Assembly: GCA_934728205.1 (NCBI GenBank)
Contig: CAKVEH010000079.1
Coordinates: 1-6,352, forward strand
Length of the DNA: 6,352 nucleotides
From: an uncultured Helicobacteraceae bacterium
GTDB taxonomy: Bacteria; Campylobacterota; Campylobacteria; Campylobacterales; Helicobacteraceae
Reading direction: 5' to 3'
Shown here one piece after another: positions 5,282-6,352 of this stretch (position 1 is its first letter; every line of letters begins with the position of its first letter). Both the position numbers and the translations under genes were made by a program. The notes beneath the pieces are model-generated. The model made no database searches. It was given only the letters and a program-made list of their open reading frames with translations, and was not told the DNA's origin.

Positions 5282-6352
5282 TTGCGTGTAATTTTTACAA
5301 TATTGCTTTGTGTGGGTATATCTTGGAGTGTTTTGTTTGCGAAGAGTTCTAAGGAGCAAATTTCACAGCTTGAGATTGTAATGGTTGGCGATGCTTTATT
5401 GCATAAGAGTGTTTATGATGATGCAGCAAGGAACGCTCAAAACAAACAAACACAACAAGAAGATTCTCATACTTCGCCAGCCTTAGCGTTTGATTTTTAC
5501 ACAATGCTTGAGTATGTCAAGCCACTTTTGGAGAAAAATCATTTGAGGTTTTATAACCAAGAGACTATTTTGGGCGGGGTTGCGCTTGGGCTTAGCACTT
5601 ATCCAGCATTTAATTCCCCGCAAGAATTTGGCGATGAAATGCTTAATTTTGGCTTTAATTTAGTCTCGCTTGCAAATAATCATACACTTGATAAGGGCGA
5701 AAGAGGAGTTTTGGCAATGCTAAAATATTGGCGTGAAAAAGAAGCCAAAGATTCCAAACTTCTTACTGCTGGAAGTTATGAGAGTTTAGAGGCACGAGAG
5801 AAGCCACGAATTATGGAATCTAATGGGATAACCTACACAATGCTTGCTTATACTTATGGCACAAATGGTATCCCATTGCCTAAAGGCAAAGAATATCTAG
5901 TCAATGTCTATACTAAGGAAATGATAAAACAAGACATTGCTAAAGTGCGTGAGCTTGTGGATTTTTTGATTGTTTCTATTCATTGGGGCGTGGAGTATCA
6001 ATTCACCCCAAATGTCGAACAAAAAGAGTTTGCAAAGTTTTTGGCACAAAATGGCGTAGATTTAGTCATCGGTAATCACCCTCACGCTATCCAGCCAATC
6101 GATATTATTGATAATACTTTAGTGCTGTATTCACTTGGGAATTTTATTTCAGGGCAAAGGGGCTTGCAAAGGCAAATTGGTGCGCTTGTGAGTGTGAGTG
6201 TGCGTAAGAATCCTAAGGCACATTCCAAACAAGCTAGTGGATTTACCCCAAAAGTGCGACTTGGTAATTTACGCGCAGATTTAATCTACACGCATTCTAC
6301 TCAAAGTAAGGATTTTAAACTCTACCCATTTACTCTTTTAGCAAGGCTAGAG
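5282..6352 (+). CDS. CapA-family exported protein (metallophosphatase-like), 3' truncated
   Basis: The frame is open from TTG 5282 to the window edge (357 codons, no stop). Residues 1-20 form a signal peptide (MRVIF, a hydrophobic core, then cleavage probably after LFA), so the protein is periplasmic or surface-bound. The CapA (PGA_cap) motifs occur in order: GDALLHK (36-42), YNQET (91-95, the usual NxET), LANNHTLDKGERG (130-142), SIHWGVEYQ (232-240), GNHPHAIQP (264-272) and YSLGNFISGQ (283-292). The His, Asn and Asp residues of these motifs are the metal-site type residues of the calcineurin-like fold. CapA was named for poly-gamma-glutamate capsule synthesis in Bacillus, but homologues are widespread with other or unknown roles. 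No capB or capC is visible, so a capsule role is not supported here. It is transcribed divergently from gltA and probably has its own promoter. The C terminus is unseen. Confidence 0.92.
   Translation, partial: MRVIFTILLCVGISWSVLFAKSSKEQISQLEIVMVGDALLHKSVYDDAARNAQNKQTQQEDSHTSPALAFDFYTMLEYVKPLLEKNHLRFYNQETILGGVALGLSTYPAFNSPQEFGDEMLNFGFNLVSLANNHTLDKGERGVLAMLKYWREKEAKDSKLLTAGSYESLEAREKPRIMESNGITYTMLAYTYGTNGIPLPKGKEYLVNVYTKEMIKQDIAKVRELVDFLIVSIHWGVEYQFTPNVEQKEFAKFLAQNGVDLVIGNHPHAIQPIDIIDNTLVLYSLGNFISGQRGLQRQIGALVSVSVRKNPKAHSKQASGFTPKVRLGNLRADLIYTHSTQSKDFKLYPFTLLARLE

Noticed and set aside
1..6352. Frequent GAATCT/AGATTC hexamers
   Set aside because: They are scattered inside coding regions and fit codon preference (Asp-Ser, Glu-Ser, Arg-Phe contexts), with no spacing pattern.

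Overview
The window looks like chromosomal DNA of a Helicobacter-type Campylobacterota, probably an enterohepatic species. The evidence is low GC with A/T-rich intergenic spacers, promoters that show a -10 box without a clear -35 box, a Gram-negative type II citrate synthase, and cell-envelope genes with Gram-negative signatures. The species call is an inference from sequence style; I could not search databases.

Layout: (1) About 2-1288 (+) is the 3' part of an AsmA-like envelope protein cut by the left edge. (2) 3679-1292 (-) is a tight three-gene transcription unit: an exported LpoB-like protein with a predicted C-terminal beta-barrel, an unrecognised 154-residue protein, and a LolD-type ABC ATPase. 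It converges on the AsmA-like gene with only 3 bp between stop codons. (3) 3680-3848 is an A/T-rich spacer holding the probable promoter of that unit, with an 11-bp tandem T-tract repeat, and the intrinsic terminator of gltA. (4) 5129-3849 (-) is gltA, citrate synthase, intact, with a very strong Shine-Dalgarno. (5) 5130-5281 is a divergent promoter spacer. (6) 5282 to the right edge (+) is a 3'-truncated CapA-family exported protein with a TTG start. No gene-free stretch exceeds about 170 bp, and I see no tRNA, rRNA, CRISPR or mobile element.

How the genes may work together: four of the five complete or partial non-metabolic genes point to the cell envelope (AsmA-like, LpoB-like, LolD-like, CapA-like). 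gltA is a housekeeping TCA-cycle gene with its own promoter and terminator. The most interesting part is the three-gene minus-strand unit. Its first gene appears to join an LpoB-type peptidoglycan-synthase activator domain, through an acidic linker, to about eight amphipathic beta strands, and it shares a transcription unit with a lipoprotein-release-type ATPase and an orphan. This is a candidate for an undescribed arrangement rather than a demonstrated system.
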